NCBI RefSeq assembly: GCF_900199585.1
Contig: NZ_FZQY01000013.1
Coordinates: 1 to 64,000 of the forward strand
Direction of reading: 5' to 3'
Source of the DNA: Helicobacter sp. 'house sparrow 1'
GTDB taxonomy: Bacteria > Campylobacterota > Campylobacteria > Campylobacterales > Helicobacteraceae
DNA length: 64,000 bases
Below the pieces are notes generated by a model, which was not told the origin of the DNA, did no database searches, and saw only the letters and a program-made list of their open reading frames with translations. Shown here piece after piece: positions 26,853-37,417 of this stretch; within the stretch, counting starts at the first letter, position 1, and every line of letters begins with the position of its first letter. A program made the translations under genes and the position numbers.

Positions 26853-28166
26853 ATGAAAAATAATTATAAGACAAGAAAAAGTTTAGGGAGTATGCTATTA
26901 AGTTTTATACGAAGTGAAACTTTTAGTGGTATTTTTTTATTTATTAGCATGGTATTAGCGCTTTTGACTGCTAATTCTAGTTTTGCAGAACAATACTTTA
27001 GTTTTTGGCATTATGATTTTGGCTTTACTTTTAATGATTATTTTATTGGCTTTGACATACAGCATTGGGTGAATGATGTATTGATGTCTTTTTTCTTTTT
27101 AATGGTTGGATTAGAGATCAAAAGAGAATTTTTGATCGGAGAACTTTCAGGCTTACAAAAAGCTATTTTTCCTGTTGTTGCTGCGATTGGGGGTATGATT
27201 GTTCCTGCTTTGATTTATATTTCTTTGAATGTTGGGACAAATTCCATCCATGGTTTTGGAATCCCAATGGCTACAGATATTGCATTTGCACTAGGTATTA
27301 TCTTAATGCTTGGTAAAAAAATTCCCTCATCACTAAAGGTTTTCTTGGTTACTTTGGCAGTTGTTGATGATCTTGGTGCAGTAATTGTGATTGCAATCTT
27401 TTATACTAATGAGATCTTTTGGAGCTATTTAGCCCTATCACTAGGAATTGTTGCTTTATTGATTTTGCTCAATAAAATGGGTGTAAAAAATCTAGTTCCT
27501 TATCTACTTTTAGGAGTTGTACTTTGGATTTTTGTGCATAAAAGTGGAGTGCATTCTACAGTTTCAGCAGTTATTCTAGCTTTTTGTATTCCGCTAAAGG
27601 CTAGAGGAAGCAAGGTTGATCTTCTCGCATTTTTGAGAGATGGTATGGATAAAATTTATCAAAAATATTCTGGTGATCAATGGGGTGATAAACCAAAGAA
27701 GGCATTAAAAACATTATACAAACAGTCAAAAGATTTTCAGAGCCCTCTTGAGGTTTTAGAGCATAAATTGCATCCTTGGAGTGCTTATTTTATTATGCCT
27801 TTATTTGCCTTTGCAAATGCTGGTGTAAATATCAGTAATAGTATAAATTTTGGCATTGATCATATTTTCCTTGGTGTTTTGCTAGGTTTATTTTTAGGAA
27901 AGCCAATGGGTATTTTGTTTGCCACTTATATTTGCTCAAAATTAAAAATTGCAACTAAGCCAAGTGAGTTATCTTGGACGCATATTTTAGGTGCAGGTAT
28001 TCTTTCTGGTATTGGTTTTACTATGTCTATTTTTGTGTCTAATTTGGCATTTGATAATCAACAATCTGTAGAAATAGCAAAGATAGCTGTTTTGTTGGCT
28101 TCGCTTTTATCTGCCATAGTTGGTTCTTCATTGTTAATTTTATTTAATAAATTAAAAACTAAGTAA
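26853..28166 (+). CDS. nhaA: Na+/H+ antiporter NhaA, second copy
   Basis: This 437-aa paralogue of the preceding gene keeps the Asp pair (VVDDLGAV), LMVGLEIKRE and GILSGIGFTMSIFV. Its central hydrophilic loop is shorter. H. pylori has one nhaA (HP1552) in this position upstream of yajC, so the other copy arose by tandem duplication or was lost elsewhere. Both copies look intact and may differ in pH range or ion preference. Divergence of the sequences shows the duplication is old. Confidence 0.95.
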   Translation: MKNNYKTRKSLGSMLLSFIRSETFSGIFLFISMVLALLTANSSFAEQYFSFWHYDFGFTFNDYFIGFDIQHWVNDVLMSFFFLMVGLEIKREFLIGELSGLQKAIFPVVAAIGGMIVPALIYISLNVGTNSIHGFGIPMATDIAFALGIILMLGKKIPSSLKVFLVTLAVVDDLGAVIVIAIFYTNEIFWSYLALSLGIVALLILLNKMGVKNLVPYLLLGVVLWIFVHKSGVHSTVSAVILAFCIPLKARGSKVDLLAFLRDGMDKIYQKYSGDQWGDKPKKALKTLYKQSKDFQSPLEVLEHKLHPWSAYFIMPLFAFANAGVNISNSINFGIDHIFLGVLLGLFLGKPMGILFATYICSKLKIATKPSELSWTHILGAGILSGIGFTMSIFVSNLAFDNQQSVEIAKIAVLLASLLSAIVGSSLLILFNKLKTK

Positions 28167-28209
28167 AAACTGGCTATCATTACGCCTAATTTTTATAAAA
28201 GGATAGAGA

Positions 28210-28488
28210 ATGCAAAATATACAAAACGTTGTTTCAGCTTTTTTACCATTTGTAGTATTAATTCTGATTTTTTATTTTTTTATTATTAGACCACAGAGAA
28301 ATCAGCAAAAAAAACATAAAGAAATGATTGATAGTCTAACCAAAGGCGATAAGATTGTTACTACTGGTGGTTTTATTTGTGAGGTAGTAAAAGCAGAAGA
28401 GAAATTTTTCACAGTAAAGCTTAGCGATGATACTACAGCAAGGGTAGTTAAAGAATATATTGCTTATAAGATGGATGATAATAATTAA
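28210..28488 (+). CDS. yajC: Sec translocon accessory subunit YajC
   Basis: YajC associates with SecDF at the translocon. The 92-aa product has one N-terminal membrane segment (about 10-25), then [17 protein letters not shown] and the [10 protein letters not shown] motif. AAAGGATAGAG precedes the ATG. It heads the Sec accessory block and is followed 14 bases later by secD. Confidence 0.95.
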   Translation: MQNIQNVVSAFLPFVVLILIFYFFIIRPQRNQQKKHKEMIDSLTKGDKIVTTGGFICEVVKAEEKFFTVKLSDDTTARVVKEYIAYKMDDNN

Positions 28489-28502
28489 GTAAAAATAGAT
28501 CA

Positions 28503-30086
28503 ATGGAACGTAATAAAAATTTTAAGCTAATATTCTTTTTATTGGCTTTAGTATTTGGTATTGGTTTTTCAATTCCCTCCTTGTTTCATACTAAGGGTCC
28601 AAAAATTAGTTTAGGGTTGGATTTACAGGGTGGTTTGAATCTACTTCTTGGAGTTAAGACTGAAGAGGCAATCAAGGCTAAATATTCCTCCTTGGCTTCA
28701 TCTATTAGTTTTGAATTGAAACAAAAAAAGATACTTGTGGATTATTTAAAAGTTAGTGATGAAGGGGTAGAGGTTGGATTATTTGATAGTGATGATAAAG
28801 CCGTGCTTGATTCTATTTTAAAAAAAATAAGTGGATTGACGATAGCGGAAAATGGAACAAGCTATGTGGTTACTTTTAGTGTTCAAGAATTACAGAATAT
28901 TCGCAAAAATGCTGTAGATCAAGCAATAGCAACGATACGAAATAGGTTGGATCAGTTTGGATTATCTGAACCTAGTATCACTCAGCAGGGGCAAGATAAT
29001 ATTTTAGTTGGATTGCCAGGGATACAAACTTCTGAAGAAGAAAATAGAGCAAAGAGTTTAATTTCTAAATCAGCTCATTTGCAAATGATGGCAGTTGATG
29101 AAGAAAGAAATCCCCGTGTGGATACAATGAGTGATATTGAAGCTAAAAAGTATGGAGATGTTATTCTTCCATTTGTAGATAATGATGGTCAGAAAATAGG
29201 AAAAATCCTTTTAAAAGAAATTCCTATTTTAGATGGAGATAGAATTACAGATGCTCGTGTAGCATATGATGAGAATCATCAACCAGTTGTAAGCTTTAGT
29301 CTTGATTCTGTAGGTGCTAAGATTTTTGGAGATTTTTCGGGTTCTAATATTGGTAAGCGTATGGCAATTGTGCTAGATGGTAAAGTTTATTCTGCTCCTG
29401 TGATAAGACAAAGAATAGGGGGAGGTAGTGGTCAAATAAGTGGAGGTTTTACAAAAGAGCAAGCAAGTGATTTGGCTATTACTTTAAGAAGTGGTGCATT
29501 GCCAGCCCCTTTAGAAATTTTAGAGAAAAGAAGTGTTGGGCCAAGCTTGGGACAAGATAGTATAAAATCATCTATGTTTGCTTTGATAAGTGGTTTTGTT
29601 TTGGTAGTGGCATTTATGATTGTGTATTATTCAATGGCTGGAGTGATTGCAAGTGTTGCACTTATTGCTAATTTATTTTTAATTCTTGCAATTATGGCTG
29701 TCTTTGGTGCTACCTTAACCTTGCCAGGAATGGCTGGAATTGTTCTAACTGTTGGGGTTGCAGTTGATGCAAATATCATTATTAATGAAAGAATTAGGGA
29801 AGCTCTGCGTATGGGAGAGAGTGTGCAAAGAGCAATACAACTTGGCTATATTAATGCTTCAAGAGCAATTTTTGATTCTAATATCACCTCTTTGATTGCT
29901 TCTGTTTTATTATATGTATATGGTACAGGAGCTATTAAAGGCTTTGCAATTACTACAGGTGTGGGAATTATTGCATCTATCATTACTGCAATTATAGGAA
30001 CACATGGTTTTTATAATGCAATACTGCCAAAAATAATGCATACAAAGTCATTGTATTTTTGGTTTGGGGTTAATAAAAAGGACTAA
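28503..30086 (+). CDS. secD: Protein translocase subunit SecD
   Basis: SecD uses the proton gradient to pull exported proteins across the inner membrane. The 527-aa product has an N-terminal membrane helix, a large periplasmic domain with [15 protein letters not shown] and the [19 protein letters not shown] segment, and five C-terminal membrane segments with [16 protein letters not shown]. All elements are intact. It is followed two bases later by secF. Confidence 0.97.
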   Translation: MERNKNFKLIFFLLALVFGIGFSIPSLFHTKGPKISLGLDLQGGLNLLLGVKTEEAIKAKYSSLASSISFELKQKKILVDYLKVSDEGVEVGLFDSDDKAVLDSILKKISGLTIAENGTSYVVTFSVQELQNIRKNAVDQAIATIRNRLDQFGLSEPSITQQGQDNILVGLPGIQTSEEENRAKSLISKSAHLQMMAVDEERNPRVDTMSDIEAKKYGDVILPFVDNDGQKIGKILLKEIPILDGDRITDARVAYDENHQPVVSFSLDSVGAKIFGDFSGSNIGKRMAIVLDGKVYSAPVIRQRIGGGSGQISGGFTKEQASDLAITLRSGALPAPLEILEKRSVGPSLGQDSIKSSMFALISGFVLVVAFMIVYYSMAGVIASVALIANLFLILAIMAVFGATLTLPGMAGIVLTVGVAVDANIIINERIREALRMGESVQRAIQLGYINASRAIFDSNITSLIASVLLYVYGTGAIKGFAITTGVGIIASIITAIIGTHGFYNAILPKIMHTKSLYFWFGVNKKD

Positions 30087-30088
30087 GA

Positions 30089-31060
30089 ATGGAGATTTTA
30101 AGAAAAGTAAAAATTATTGATTTTGTCTCTTATTCAAAGTATGGTTTAGCTATTTCTATTTTTTTAACAATAGGGGCATTTGTTTTATTCTTTACCAAAG
30201 GTTTTAGTTTAGGTATTGACTTTGCTGGTGGAAGTAGTGTGCAGCTAAAATATCAAAAAGAAGCCCCCTTGTCGCAAATTAGATCCATACTTGATGGTTT
30301 AGAGGGCTTTAAAGGAAGCCAAGTTAGTGAATATGGCTCAAAAGAGGAAGTGTTGATAAAAATTCCCTACACAGATGCTTTTATTAATAAAGAATTATCA
30401 GAGATTTTAGAGGATAAATTATCAGTTACAGGTGATTTTGAAATTAGAAAAGTAGATATGGTAGGGCCAAAAGTTGGAGATGAATTAAAAAAGAAAGGAT
30501 TTTTATCTCTTCTTCTAGCTACATTAGCAATAATGGTATATGTAAGCTTTCGTTATGAATGGAGGTTTGCACTTGCTAGTATTATTGCTTTGGTGCATGA
30601 TGTTATTATCACCGCAGCCTCTATTATTGTATTTAATATAGATTTAAATTTAGAGGTTATAGCAGCTCTTCTTACACTGATAGGATATTCTATTAATGAC
30701 ACAATTATTGTTTTTGACCGTATTAGAGAGAAGATGTTAATAGATCGAACAAATAATATTTCTGAAGTAATAAATGAGGCTATATCTAATACCCTTACAA
30801 GAACACTTCTTACATCTCTAACTGTATTTTTTGTAGTTTTAACACTTTACTTATTTGGAGGAGAAAATATTATTGGTTTTTCTCTACCAATGTTGATAGG
30901 AGTAATTTTTGGGACTTATAGTTCTATGTTCGTGGCTCCAAAGCTAGCAATCCTATTTGGTTTTAATATACAAGAGTATCATCAAAAAGAGATTAGAAGA
31001 CAAAAGAGGGCACAAGAGAAAGAGCGTCTAAGAAAAATGTATGAAAATGGTGTTGTATAA
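30089..31060 (+). CDS. secF: Protein translocase subunit SecF
   Basis: SecF is the partner of SecD. In 323 aa there are six membrane segments, the periplasmic GIDFAGGSSVQ motif and the conserved GYSINDTIIVFDRIRE. The charged C-terminal tail (after about 295) is rich in Arg, Lys and Glu. It lies between secD and leuS with gaps of 2 and 12 bases. Confidence 0.97.
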   Translation: MEILRKVKIIDFVSYSKYGLAISIFLTIGAFVLFFTKGFSLGIDFAGGSSVQLKYQKEAPLSQIRSILDGLEGFKGSQVSEYGSKEEVLIKIPYTDAFINKELSEILEDKLSVTGDFEIRKVDMVGPKVGDELKKKGFLSLLLATLAIMVYVSFRYEWRFALASIIALVHDVIITAASIIVFNIDLNLEVIAALLTLIGYSINDTIIVFDRIREKMLIDRTNNISEVINEAISNTLTRTLLTSLTVFFVVLTLYLFGGENIIGFSLPMLIGVIFGTYSSMFVAPKLAILFGFNIQEYHQKEIRRQKRAQEKERLRKMYENGVV

Positions 31061-31072
31061 GGAGTTTTTATA

Positions 31073-33493
31073 ATGGAGTACCAAGCAAAAATAATTGAGG
31101 AAAAATGGCAGAAATACTGGTTGGAAAATAATTCGCATGAACCTTCTTTGGATTTAAGTTTAAAGAAAAAGTATATTCTAAGCATGTTTCCTTATCCAAG
31201 TGGTGCGATCCATATGGGGCATGTTCGTAACTATTGTATTGGTGATGCTATGGCGAGATACTATCGCAAACAAGGATTTAATGTTTTGCATCCAATTGGT
31301 TTTGATGCCTTTGGAATGCCTGCGGAAAATGCGGCAATAAAAAATGGTGTGCATCCAAAAGATTGGACTTATAAAAATATTGATACGATGAATAAAGAAC
31401 TAGATTCTCTAGGACTTTCCTTTTCAAAAAAAAGAAGATTTGCAACTTGTGATGAAGACTACACAAGATGGGAGCAAAAATTTTTCTTAGATATGTGGAA
31501 AAAGGGGCTAGTATATCGAAAAAAAGCTTTTTTAAACTGGTGCCCTAATGATCAAACAGTTCTTGCAAATGAGCAGGTGAGTGATGGAAAATGTTGGCGC
31601 TGTGGTACAAGTATTATCCAAAAAGAGATGTATCAGTATTACATCAAGATTACAGATTATGCACAAGAACTCTTAGATGATTTAAAGATTTTGCAAGATA
31701 AATGGCCACAGGCTGTTTTAACAATGCAAGAAAACTGGATTGGAAAATCTATAGGACTTGAATTTAGCTTGTCTTTGGAAAAAGGGATTGGAGGAATTGA
31801 TACACTTAAGGTTTTTACTACAAGGCCTGATACTATTTTTGGGGTAACTTATTGCGCCTTAGCACCAGAGCATCCTCTTGTTAAAGAGATTTTACCTACA
31901 TTAAATGATCAAAAAAGAGAAAAAATATTACAAATACAAAATACTCCATTAAGAGGGAGGGCTACTGGGAAGAAGGATGGTGTAGATCTTGGAGTTTTTG
32001 TAATACATCCACTAACAAAGCAAAAAATTCCACTTTGGGTGGCAAATTTTGTGTTAATGGATTATGGTTGTGGTGCTGTTATGGGGGTTCCTGCACATGA
32101 TGAAAGAGATTTTTTGTTTGCTAAAGAATTTGGTATTGAAATAAAGCAAGTAATCAAGGCACAGCAATTACCTTTCACAGAAGATGGAATATTATGTAAT
32201 AGTGGTGATTTTGATGGACTTCATACGATAGAAGCAAAAGAAAAGATTGTTGCTTTTTTTGAGCAATGTCAAATTGGAAAAAAAACAACTCAATTTCGAC
32301 TCAAAGATTGGGGGATCTCAAGACAGAGGTATTGGGGGGCTCCAATACCTCTTATCCATTGTAGTCAATGTGGCATTTTACCTCAAGAAGAAAAAAGACT
32401 TCCTGTTGTTTTACCTCAAGATGTTGTTATTACAGGAGAAGGGAATCCTTTAGATAAAAATGAAGAGTGGAAGAGGGATAAATGTCCAAAGTGTGGAGGA
32501 ATAGCCTATAAAGAAACAGACACAATGGATACTTTTTTTCAATCAAGTTGGTATTTTTTACGCTATGCAACTTCTAATGATTTATGGAGTAAGCTTCCAT
32601 TTGATCAAAATGATGTAAATTATTGGCTACCTGTAGATGAGTATATCGGAGGAATAGAGCATGCAATCTTGCATCTGTTGTATGCGAGATTTTTTACAAA
32701 GGTCTTAAGAGATTTAGGGTATATTGATTTTTCTGAACCTTTTGCCAATCTTTTAACACAGGGAATGGTGTTAAAAGATGGTGCTAAGATGAGTAAGTCT
32801 GTTGGAAATATTGTTGAACCTAGTAATATTATTCAAAAATATGGCGCTGATACTGCAAGATTGTTTGTATTATTTGCTGCTCCTCCAGCTAAAGAGTTGG
32901 AATGGATAGATTCTGGGGTTGATGGTGCATATAGATTTATCCGCCGTTTTTATGAAAAAACTACAAAGGTTTTAAAAACAAGTCAAAAACCTTTGATAGA
33001 TTCTAACTCTTTAAATGCCCAAGAGAAATATGCTAGAAAGAAAGTATATGAGGCCTTGATAAAGTCAAATGAAATCTTTGAAAAAAAGCAATCAGGATAT
33101 GCCTTTAATACATTGATTGCATCTTCTATGGAAGCTTTTAATGCCTTGATGTCACAAGAAAATGATCAGATTTGGACTGAGGGGTATTTTATATTGAGTA
33201 ATATCTTGGAGCCTATTATTCCACATACCTGCTGGGAGATATCAGAAAGATTTTTTAATTTTAGCAACTTTGCTTCTTTAGAAGTTGATTTTAATGCCTT
33301 AGAGGAAGATGAAATAGTGATGGTAGTTACCATAAATGGAAAAAAGCGCGCAGATTTAAGGGTTAAGAAGCAAATGCAACAAGAAGAAATATTATTGCTT
33401 GCAAAAGAACAAGTTTGGAAATGGCTTGAGAATACCACGATAGTAAAAGAGATTGTAGTTCCCAATAAACTTGTTAATTTTGTTATAAAATGA
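31073..33493 (+). CDS. leuS: Leucyl-tRNA synthetase
   Basis: This class I synthetase charges tRNA-Leu. The HIGH-type motif is [15 protein letters not shown] and the KMSKS motif is [12 protein letters not shown]1 editing domain ([12 protein letters not shown]) and a zinc-binding region with cysteine pairs (CPNDQ, CWRCG) lie between them. Length 806 aa is normal. The TGA stop overlaps the ATG of the lipoprotein gene by four bases, as in H. pylori HP1547-HP1546. Confidence 0.98.
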   Translation: MEYQAKIIEEKWQKYWLENNSHEPSLDLSLKKKYILSMFPYPSGAIHMGHVRNYCIGDAMARYYRKQGFNVLHPIGFDAFGMPAENAAIKNGVHPKDWTYKNIDTMNKELDSLGLSFSKKRRFATCDEDYTRWEQKFFLDMWKKGLVYRKKAFLNWCPNDQTVLANEQVSDGKCWRCGTSIIQKEMYQYYIKITDYAQELLDDLKILQDKWPQAVLTMQENWIGKSIGLEFSLSLEKGIGGIDTLKVFTTRPDTIFGVTYCALAPEHPLVKEILPTLNDQKREKILQIQNTPLRGRATGKKDGVDLGVFVIHPLTKQKIPLWVANFVLMDYGCGAVMGVPAHDERDFLFAKEFGIEIKQVIKAQQLPFTEDGILCNSGDFDGLHTIEAKEKIVAFFEQCQIGKKTTQFRLKDWGISRQRYWGAPIPLIHCSQCGILPQEEKRLPVVLPQDVVITGEGNPLDKNEEWKRDKCPKCGGIAYKETDTMDTFFQSSWYFLRYATSNDLWSKLPFDQNDVNYWLPVDEYIGGIEHAILHLLYARFFTKVLRDLGYIDFSEPFANLLTQGMVLKDGAKMSKSVGNIVEPSNIIQKYGADTARLFVLFAAPPAKELEWIDSGVDGAYRFIRRFYEKTTKVLKTSQKPLIDSNSLNAQEKYARKKVYEALIKSNEIFEKKQSGYAFNTLIASSMEAFNALMSQENDQIWTEGYFILSNILEPIIPHTCWEISERFFNFSNFASLEVDFNALEEDEIVMVVTINGKKRADLRVKKQMQQEEILLLAKEQVWKWLENTTIVKEIVVPNKLVNFVIK

Positions 33494-33984
33494 GAATACT
33501 TACTTTAATTTTTATGTTGTTATTTACAGGTTGTGGCTATAAACCTGTAGCACATTTTTCTAAAAAGGCATTAGGGGATGGAATCTATGTGTCCTTAAAG
33601 GTAAATGTGGCAAATACAGAGAGTTCGGTTGAGATCAAAGATTTACTTAATCAATTAGTTGTTACAAGGTTTCAAAGAAAACTTGTTGATAAAAAAGATG
33701 CGGATACAATTATTAACCTTGAAATTATGGAAGTGACGGATAATTCAATTGCTACAAATACAGATGGCTTTACAACCTTTTATAGAGTGACTGTGAGAGT
33801 AAGGTTTGAATATGATAATAGAGTGGATCAAAGCAAGGTATTTTACAATACTGCATATCAAGATTATGCAGTATCACTAGAAGATCCTTTGATTACTTAT
33901 AATAATAAACTAGAAGCAATTAGAGATGCTTCAAATCAGTGTATTGATAAGTTTTTGACTCAGATTGCATATCAAGGGAAATAG
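33490..33984 (+). CDS. lptE: LptE-like LPS-assembly lipoprotein
   Basis: This 164-aa product has a lipoprotein signal peptide ending in a lipobox (FTGC, cysteine near residue 15) followed by GYKPV, the usual start of mature LptE. LptE plugs the LptD barrel and delivers LPS to the outer surface. Sequence conservation in the family is low, so the call rests on the lipobox, the size, the alpha/beta segment with [19 protein letters not shown] and the position downstream of leuS, where H. pylori has HP1546. Confidence 0.7.
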   Translation: MRILTLIFMLLFTGCGYKPVAHFSKKALGDGIYVSLKVNVANTESSVEIKDLLNQLVVTRFQRKLVDKKDADTIINLEIMEVTDNSIATNTDGFTTFYRVTVRVRFEYDNRVDQSKVFYNTAYQDYAVSLEDPLITYNNKLEAIRDASNQCIDKFLTQIAYQGK

Positions 33985-33988
33985 GACA

Positions 33989-35383
33989 ATGTTGCAAAAG
34001 AAAATACTAGAAATTTTTGATCTTTTAGATAAAGAAACCGCTGGAGATAAAAAGACAAAAGCAAAAAAGTTTTTTTCTCTTTTAGAAGAGAAAAATCTTA
34101 TTTTGTATGATAAGGAGATACTTAAAGAGAATAATAAGGGATTTGACTTTGAAATACAAAATAGTCTTTTAAAGGCAAAAGATTTCAATGAAGTATTTCA
34201 AAAGCTTGCCTCTTTAATTCATAAGATGAAGCAAGAAAGTGTCCAATCGCTAAGTGATATGCAAAGGCTAGTTATATCTCTTCTTACGGTTTTAAAAGAA
34301 ACAACTTCAAAAAGAGTAAGAAAAAATTATCCACAATTATTTGATTTTGAAGCTACAGAAGATTCAAAAAAACTATCAGAATTAAAAGAAAAGTGGGAAT
34401 TTATCGTCAAATCTCAAGGCCATATTCTTACGCAGAAACGCATTGTTTCTATAATAGTTCGCTTGACTTTTATTGCTAATTTCTATGATAAAGATTTAAT
34501 CCAGAAGCTTGCAGATGTTTTGTTAGAAATTCCAGAGGCAATTACTGATGCAGATATTTTAGAGCAATTAGAGATTATATGTACAATCAGTGAAGGGATG
34601 CAAAAGTCTGATTGCAAAATAGAGATTGATCGTGTTGATAAGGTCTTAAAAGAATTGCAAAATACTGTAAAAGTTAATATTAAAGAGATAGAGCAACTTT
34701 ATGAGATTAAAGGGACAATTGAGAATGCGACTAAAGAGTTAAGTAAAAGTGGCGAAATGGGGTTGGATACAAATTGTGCTATTCGTGATAAGATAGTTTT
34801 TTTAGATCATTCATTGAAGAAAAAAGAAAAAAGCATCAAGGAATTAAATCATAAATTACAAGAATTAACTAATGCGCTAAAGATAATGGAGGAGAGATCT
34901 CAAAAAGATAGTCTTACAAACCTTTATAATCGCTTCCATATTGATAGAGTAATTAAATTTTATGAGACAGAGTTTGTTCATAATCATTTAAATTATTCAA
35001 TTTTATTTTTTGATATTGATGGCTTTAAGGCTATCAATGATCAATATGGACATTTAGTCGGAGATAAATTATTAGAAGGATTTTCTCAGATTCTACGACA
35101 AAACTCTAGGAGTTCTGATATTATCGGAAGATATGGTGGAGATGAGTTTTTAATTCTGATGCCAAATACTAGCGTAGAACTTGCTAAGGATGTTGCAATA
35201 AGGATTTGCAAGGCTGTTGCAAAAGAAAAAATAGTAATTGAGGGCAAGGAATTTAAAATCACAACTTCAATTGGGGTTTCGCATCGAAAGGATTGTGAGA
35301 GTAGAGAAGAATTACTTAAAAAAGCAGATATTTTACTTTATAAGGCAAAAAAAGGGGGTAGAAATCAGGTGCAATGGGAGTAG
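33989..35383 (+). CDS. Diguanylate cyclase with intact GGDEF and I-site
   Basis: This 464-aa cytoplasmic protein has a long helical N-terminal region with coiled-coil character (about 1-290) and a C-terminal GGDEF domain. The catalytic loop is RYGGDEF (near residue 385), the metal/GTP segment is FDIDGFKAINDQYGH, and RSSD five residues before GGDEF is a complete inhibitory I-site. It should make c-di-GMP. The start taken is the ATG at 33989, after AGGA. It lies between lptE and folC, where H. pylori has no such gene as far as I recall. Confidence 0.9.
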   Translation: MLQKKILEIFDLLDKETAGDKKTKAKKFFSLLEEKNLILYDKEILKENNKGFDFEIQNSLLKAKDFNEVFQKLASLIHKMKQESVQSLSDMQRLVISLLTVLKETTSKRVRKNYPQLFDFEATEDSKKLSELKEKWEFIVKSQGHILTQKRIVSIIVRLTFIANFYDKDLIQKLADVLLEIPEAITDADILEQLEIICTISEGMQKSDCKIEIDRVDKVLKELQNTVKVNIKEIEQLYEIKGTIENATKELSKSGEMGLDTNCAIRDKIVFLDHSLKKKEKSIKELNHKLQELTNALKIMEERSQKDSLTNLYNRFHIDRVIKFYETEFVHNHLNYSILFFDIDGFKAINDQYGHLVGDKLLEGFSQILRQNSRSSDIIGRYGGDEFLILMPNTSVELAKDVAIRICKAVAKEKIVIEGKEFKITTSIGVSHRKDCESREELLKKADILLYKAKKGGRNQVQWE

Positions 35384-36501
35384 TAGATTTTTTAGAGGCA
35401 AAAGGACAAGAGTATGCTAGATTTGATCCAAATAGAGTCTTGCAAATTGCTTCTAAACTAAAGAAGATTTTAAAACTTCCTTGCTATAAAATACATATTG
35501 TGGGGACAAATGGGAAGGGGAGTACAGGGAGATATATTACTCTAGGCCTATTAGAGAATCAAAAAAAAGTATTGCATTTTACTTCTCCCCATCTTTTTGA
35601 TTTTAAAGAGAGATATTATAAAAATGGAGAGAAGGTTACACAAGAAGAGCTAGAACAAGCTCATCAATTTTTACAATCTTTTGATTTTATACAAGAGTGC
35701 AGTTATTTTGAATATGCTACTTTTTTAGCTTTTGTTTTGGCACAAGATGTGGAATATTTGGTTTTGGAAGCAGGTCTTGGTGGGGAATTTGATTCTACTA
35801 GTTGTATCCAATCTGATCTTAGTGTTTTTACCATGATAGGGTTAGATCATCAGGATTTTTTAGGTAATAGTATTGAAGAAATTGCTACAACAAAATTACA
35901 AGCAATGTCTCAACTGTGTTTTTTGGGAATGCAAAAATATCCGCTAATAGAGGAAATAGCAAGAAATATTGCCTCCAAAAAGAAGAGTAGGATTCTGGCA
36001 ATAACTCAAGAAGATATAAAAAAATATGAAAAAATTTTAAAAAATATTTCTGTAGACTTTTTAAGACAAAATGCTTTAACTTCTTTAAAAGTTTTAGATT
36101 TTTTAAAAATGCAATTACCAAAAGAAATGTATCCACTAAACTTAAGAGGAAGGTTTGAAAAAATTGCACCTAATATCATTGTGGATGTAGGACATAATAT
36201 TGATAGCGCACGAGAAATAAGAAAAATTTTAGGAAAGAAAAAGGTAAATCTTATTTTTAATATGTATCAAGATAAAAATCCCCAAGAGGTTTTAAAAATA
36301 TTAAAACCAAATCTTCATCAAGTGTATATTTTTGATGTTAAAAACACAAGAATTATGCCTAAAAAAACTTTGTGTGAAATTTTAGAAAGTTTAAAAATTA
36401 AGTATGATGATTTTGCGACTTTAGAAAGACAAAAGGAATATTTGGTTTTTGGATCTTTTAGTGTTGTTGAAGCTTTTTTAAAGAGGTATGATGCAAGATA
36501 A
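35374..36501 (+). CDS. folC: Folylpolyglutamate/dihydrofolate synthase
   Basis: FolC adds glutamate to dihydropteroate and folates. The 375-aa Mur-ligase-type protein has the ATP loop HIVGTNGKGSTGRY, the TSPHLFDFKERY substrate segment, MIGLDHQDFLGNSIEEIA and the C-terminal IVDVGHNIDSAREI. It is somewhat shorter than the usual 420 aa, typical of epsilonproteobacteria. It overlaps the diguanylate cyclase gene by 10 bases and csd2 by 14 bases. Confidence 0.93.
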   Translation: MGVVDFLEAKGQEYARFDPNRVLQIASKLKKILKLPCYKIHIVGTNGKGSTGRYITLGLLENQKKVLHFTSPHLFDFKERYYKNGEKVTQEELEQAHQFLQSFDFIQECSYFEYATFLAFVLAQDVEYLVLEAGLGGEFDSTSCIQSDLSVFTMIGLDHQDFLGNSIEEIATTKLQAMSQLCFLGMQKYPLIEEIARNIASKKKSRILAITQEDIKKYEKILKNISVDFLRQNALTSLKVLDFLKMQLPKEMYPLNLRGRFEKIAPNIIVDVGHNIDSAREIRKILGKKKVNLIFNMYQDKNPQEVLKILKPNLHQVYIFDVKNTRIMPKKTLCEILESLKIKYDDFATLERQKEYLVFGSFSVVEAFLKRYDAR

Positions 36502-37417
36502 ACTCGTAGTTACAATTGCAGATGAAAAGGGTTTGAAACAATTCCAGGTCCATAAACATATAAAAAAGATTATTTTTTGGGGTTTGATAGCATTTTGTGC
36601 TTTTATAGTAGCAATTTTTTTTACAATGAAATTTTTGATGCATACAATAGATTCTGTTGCATTGGAGCAGAATGTGGCAATTTCAGAGTATCGTTATATC
36701 TATCAACAAAATGAGATATTAAAAAATCAAATACAACAAAAAAACTATGAATTGAGTGTAATTCATCAGAAAATCGATGATTTAGAAAGCATTATTGGAA
36801 CTCAAAAAAATAATCAAAGAAGCCATGATAAAGTTAAAGAAATTGATCTAGAAACGCTTAATAATGAACACAAAGAGGTGATTTTAAATCTCATACCCAA
36901 TGGCTTTCCTGTGAAAGAATATAGCGTACTAGAGAATGCTTTTTCAAGAGAAAACTCTAGTAGAAGAAAAAAGGAAGCTTTGGGGGTTGATTTTATTGTA
37001 AAAAATAATACTCCAGTTTATGCTACATCTGATGGAGTTATTGATACAATCAGAACAAAATATAAAAAAGGTTATGGGAATTTTGTTGTAATCAATCACT
37101 CTTTTGGCTTTAGTTCTTTATATGCTCATTTAAATACCATTGTATTAAAAAAGGGTGATTTTGTTAAAAAAGGAGAGTTGATTGGCTATACAGGCAGTAG
37201 TGGTAGTGTTAAGCAACCGCTTTTATATTATGAGGTTTTGTTTTTAAATAAAACACTCCCAACACAACGCTATATAGACTGGAACATTAAAAATTTTAAT
37301 GATTTATTGCTTCATGATAGTGTAATAGATTGGAAAAACTTAGTTTGGACAATACAGGATGTTGTGCGACTAAAAAATTTCCAAAATAATTTTAAGGGTA
37401 GGAAGAGTGAGGAATAA
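36488..37417 (+). CDS. csd2: Csd2-like degenerate M23 peptidase
   Basis: This 309-aa inner-membrane protein has one N-terminal membrane helix (about 29-50), a coiled coil (55-110) and a LytM/M23 domain. The zinc ligands are degraded: where the active paralogue has HTGIDF and HLHYEV, this has EALGVDF and LLYYEV, so both histidines are lost and only the YAHLN segment remains. This matches Csd2 of H. pylori, thought to act as a scaffold for Csd1. Two adjacent ATG codons (36488, 36491) are possible starts; the second sits better after AGAGG. It overlaps folC and csd1. Confidence 0.85.
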   Translation: MMQDKLVVTIADEKGLKQFQVHKHIKKIIFWGLIAFCAFIVAIFFTMKFLMHTIDSVALEQNVAISEYRYIYQQNEILKNQIQQKNYELSVIHQKIDDLESIIGTQKNNQRSHDKVKEIDLETLNNEHKEVILNLIPNGFPVKEYSVLENAFSRENSSRRKKEALGVDFIVKNNTPVYATSDGVIDTIRTKYKKGYGNFVVINHSFGFSSLYAHLNTIVLKKGDFVKKGELIGYTGSSGSVKQPLLYYEVLFLNKTLPTQRYIDWNIKNFNDLLLHDSVIDWKNLVWTIQDVVRLKNFQNNFKGRKSEE

